Position numbers and translations under genes: made by a program
Shown: positions 3,884-5,244 of the stretch, piece after piece
Position numbering within the stretch: position 1 is the stretch's first letter
Layout: each line of letters opens with the position of its first letter
Notes under the pieces: generated by a model
Seen by the model: only the letters and a program-made list of their open reading frames with translations
What the model was told of the DNA's origin: nothing
Database searches by the model: none
Assembly (NCBI GenBank): GCA_900545905.1
Contig: URBA01000117.1
Coordinates: forward strand, 1 to 5,244
Reading direction: 5' to 3'
Length of the DNA stretch: 5,244 nt
Origin: an uncultured Collinsella sp.
Lineage (GTDB): Bacteria; Actinomycetota; Coriobacteriia; Coriobacteriales; Coriobacteriaceae

Positions 3884-5244
3884 CTAGTTCTCCTCGGCCT
3901 CGGCGGCCTCCTCAGCGAGACGCTGAGCTGCCAGCTCGGGAGTGAGGCCCTTGTACTCGGTCTCGCGGCCCTTGGCGCTGACGACGCGGACAACCTCGCC
4001 GATGAGCAGAAGCACGATGAAGATAACGATCATCGGGAGCTTGTCGCCAATCTCGGCGGCGGAGAGCGGCACCAGCGTTGCAACGATGGCCAGGATCAGC
4101 TCGATGCAAGGGATGGCCAGCATGACCTTCATCATGGCACCCTTAAACGGGAACGTGAAGATGCGCTCGCGGTCGGGGTCGTTCTTGCGAAGGTTGAGGA
4201 ACGCCGGGAACATCGGGATGTAGGTCAGCAGCAGGAAGACGACGGAGGTGCCGAAGAGCATCCAGAAGACGCCGTTGGAGATGGCGTCGATGAGAACGAG
4301 CTGCAGGCACAGCACCAGGGAGGCAACGACGGCGTTGACCAGGTTGGCGCCGTTGGGCATGTCGTCATCCGAGATCATCGAGGCGAAGACCTTGGGCATG
4401 TTGCCGTGCTCGGCGGCGTAGCGGGCGACGGAGTTGACGCCGAAGGACCAGGCGGCCATGTTGGCGAACAGGGTGATCAGGAAGGCGATGCAGATGACCT
4501 TGAAGAGCATGGAGTCGCCCACCATGGTCTGGACTGCGACGATCATGCCGTAGTCGGGATCGATGGAATCGGCCGGCACAGCGGCGCCGATGCCGAAGCC
4601 GGCGAACAGGTAGATGACGGCAATAGCCACGCCACCGACAATGATAGCCTTGGGGATATCGCGAGCGGGATCGGCCATATCGTCGGTCATGGTGCAGATG
4701 ACCTCGAAGCCCATGAAGTTAAAGATGATGATCGACAGGTAGCCAAGCGCGTTGGTGTTGGTGAGCTCGGGCAAGAAGGTGGCAGCGGACATATCGTTCG
4801 CAAAGCCGTTCTCCATGGCGTACCAGATGCCCAAAGCGCCGACGATAACGGCAACGGCAACCTTGATGATGGCGCCGCCGTTCAGGACCCACTCGGAGTC
4901 GGCAGCCTTGGAGCGACCCATAAGATAGACGATCCACACAAAGGCAAGGTCGATACCAATCTTGGCAATCAGATTGAACTCGACGCCAAAGACCATGCCC
5001 AAAATGTCCGGGAACATAGTGGCCAGCGAGGCAATCCACAGCGGGTAGTTAACCCAGTAGTAGTACGAAATGCGGGCGCCCCACTTGTCGCCCAGGCCAT
5101 CGCGTACCCAGTCGTAAATGCCACCCTCACCGTCATAGGTAGTGCCGAGCTCGGCAACGACCATGCCATAAGGGAGCAGGAAGGTCAGAATCAGGAAGAT
5201 CCACCAGAAGAACTGCTGGTTGCCAATGGCAGCAGCAGGAGCGG
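3884..5244 (-). CDS. APC-superfamily amino-acid/polyamine permease, AguD-like, partial at the 5' end
   Basis: This second transporter of the same family is cut by the right edge: 452 codons are visible, and alignment with its paralogue predicts about 25 missing N-terminal residues. The frame stays open to the edge, so an internal ATG at 5164 is not the start. Visible hallmarks are GEGGIYDWV-x3-GLGD (visible residues 38-52), FNFMGFE (174-180) and DPARDIPKA (191-199). Unlike the 459-residue paralogue, it ends in a charged tail of about 25 residues rich in alanine and glutamate, probably cytoplasmic and helical. Codons are as C/G-biased as those of aguA. Its place directly upstream of aguA matches the aguD-aguA order of known agmatine deiminase operons, so it is the better candidate for the agmatine/putrescine exchanger. 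Substrate is inferred from context only. Confidence 0.93.
   Translation of the reverse strand, partial: APAAAIGNQQFFWWIFLILTFLLPYGMVVAELGTTYDGEGGIYDWVRDGLGDKWGARISYYYWVNYPLWIASLATMFPDILGMVFGVEFNLIAKIGIDLAFVWIVYLMGRSKAADSEWVLNGGAIIKVAVAVIVGALGIWYAMENGFANDMSAATFLPELTNTNALGYLSIIIFNFMGFEVICTMTDDMADPARDIPKAIIVGGVAIAVIYLFAGFGIGAAVPADSIDPDYGMIVAVQTMVGDSMLFKVICIAFLITLFANMAAWSFGVNSVARYAAEHGNMPKVFASMISDDDMPNGANLVNAVVASLVLCLQLVLIDAISNGVFWMLFGTSVVFLLLTYIPMFPAFLNLRKNDPDRERIFTFPFKGAMMKVMLAIPCIELILAIVATLVPLSAAEIGDKLPMIVIFIVLLLIGEVVRVVSAKGRETEYKGLTPELAAQRLAEEAAEAEEN

Noticed and set aside
3582..3887. A 101-codon plus-strand frame in the aguA leader
   Set aside because: It spans the hairpin array and ends at the permease stop. 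Its composition is low-information and no start signal supports it.
1..5244. CRISPR array, tRNA, rRNA, transposase or phage genes
   Set aside because: No regularly spaced direct repeats, cloverleaf sequences, ribosomal RNA segments or mobility-gene motifs were seen on either strand.

Overview
This window holds a minus-strand agmatine-type deamination locus. The order in transcription direction, right to left, is an amino-acid/polyamine permease whose 5' end is cut by the window edge, an agmatine deiminase (aguA), a second paralogous permease, and then a small plus-strand gene that converges on the second permease. The DNA is GC-rich, and aguA and the first permease have strongly C/G-ending codons. 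Together with the gene content, this suggests a high-GC gut anaerobe such as a coriobacterium (Collinsella-like). That assignment is inference, because there is no rRNA or other marker gene here.

Layout: 1-122 is a non-coding lead-in with weak terminator-like and promoter-like signals. 128-319 (+) is a small cysteine-containing hypothetical protein with a good ribosome binding site. 333-364 is a hairpin between the converging genes. 385-1764 (-) is a complete APC-superfamily permease with a GTG start. 1765-2310 is a 546-base gap. Its left part could encode a 60-residue peptide overlapping the permease start. Its right part (1983-2267) is a nearly continuous run of RNA-like hairpins, one with a U-tract. 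2311-3516 (-) is aguA. 3517-3883 is a 367-base leader with at least four further strong hairpins. 3884-5244 (-) is the second permease, lacking about its first 25 codons.

Proposed joint role: the permease(s) import agmatine or a related guanidino/amine substrate in exchange for product, and AguA deiminates it inside the cell to N-carbamoylputrescine and ammonia. Neither putrescine carbamoyltransferase (aguB) nor carbamate kinase (aguC) is in the window, so ATP recovery by the usual pathway cannot be confirmed here. AguA keeps its catalytic residues but departs from the family at several signature positions and carries an internal insertion.

The most interesting material is non-coding. Both long gaps are packed with inverted repeats, and several helices have A/C mismatches on the plus strand that become G-U wobbles in minus-strand RNA. 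This suggests structured leader or 3'-UTR RNA transcribed with the operon. Two hairpins, one in each gap, also share sequence.
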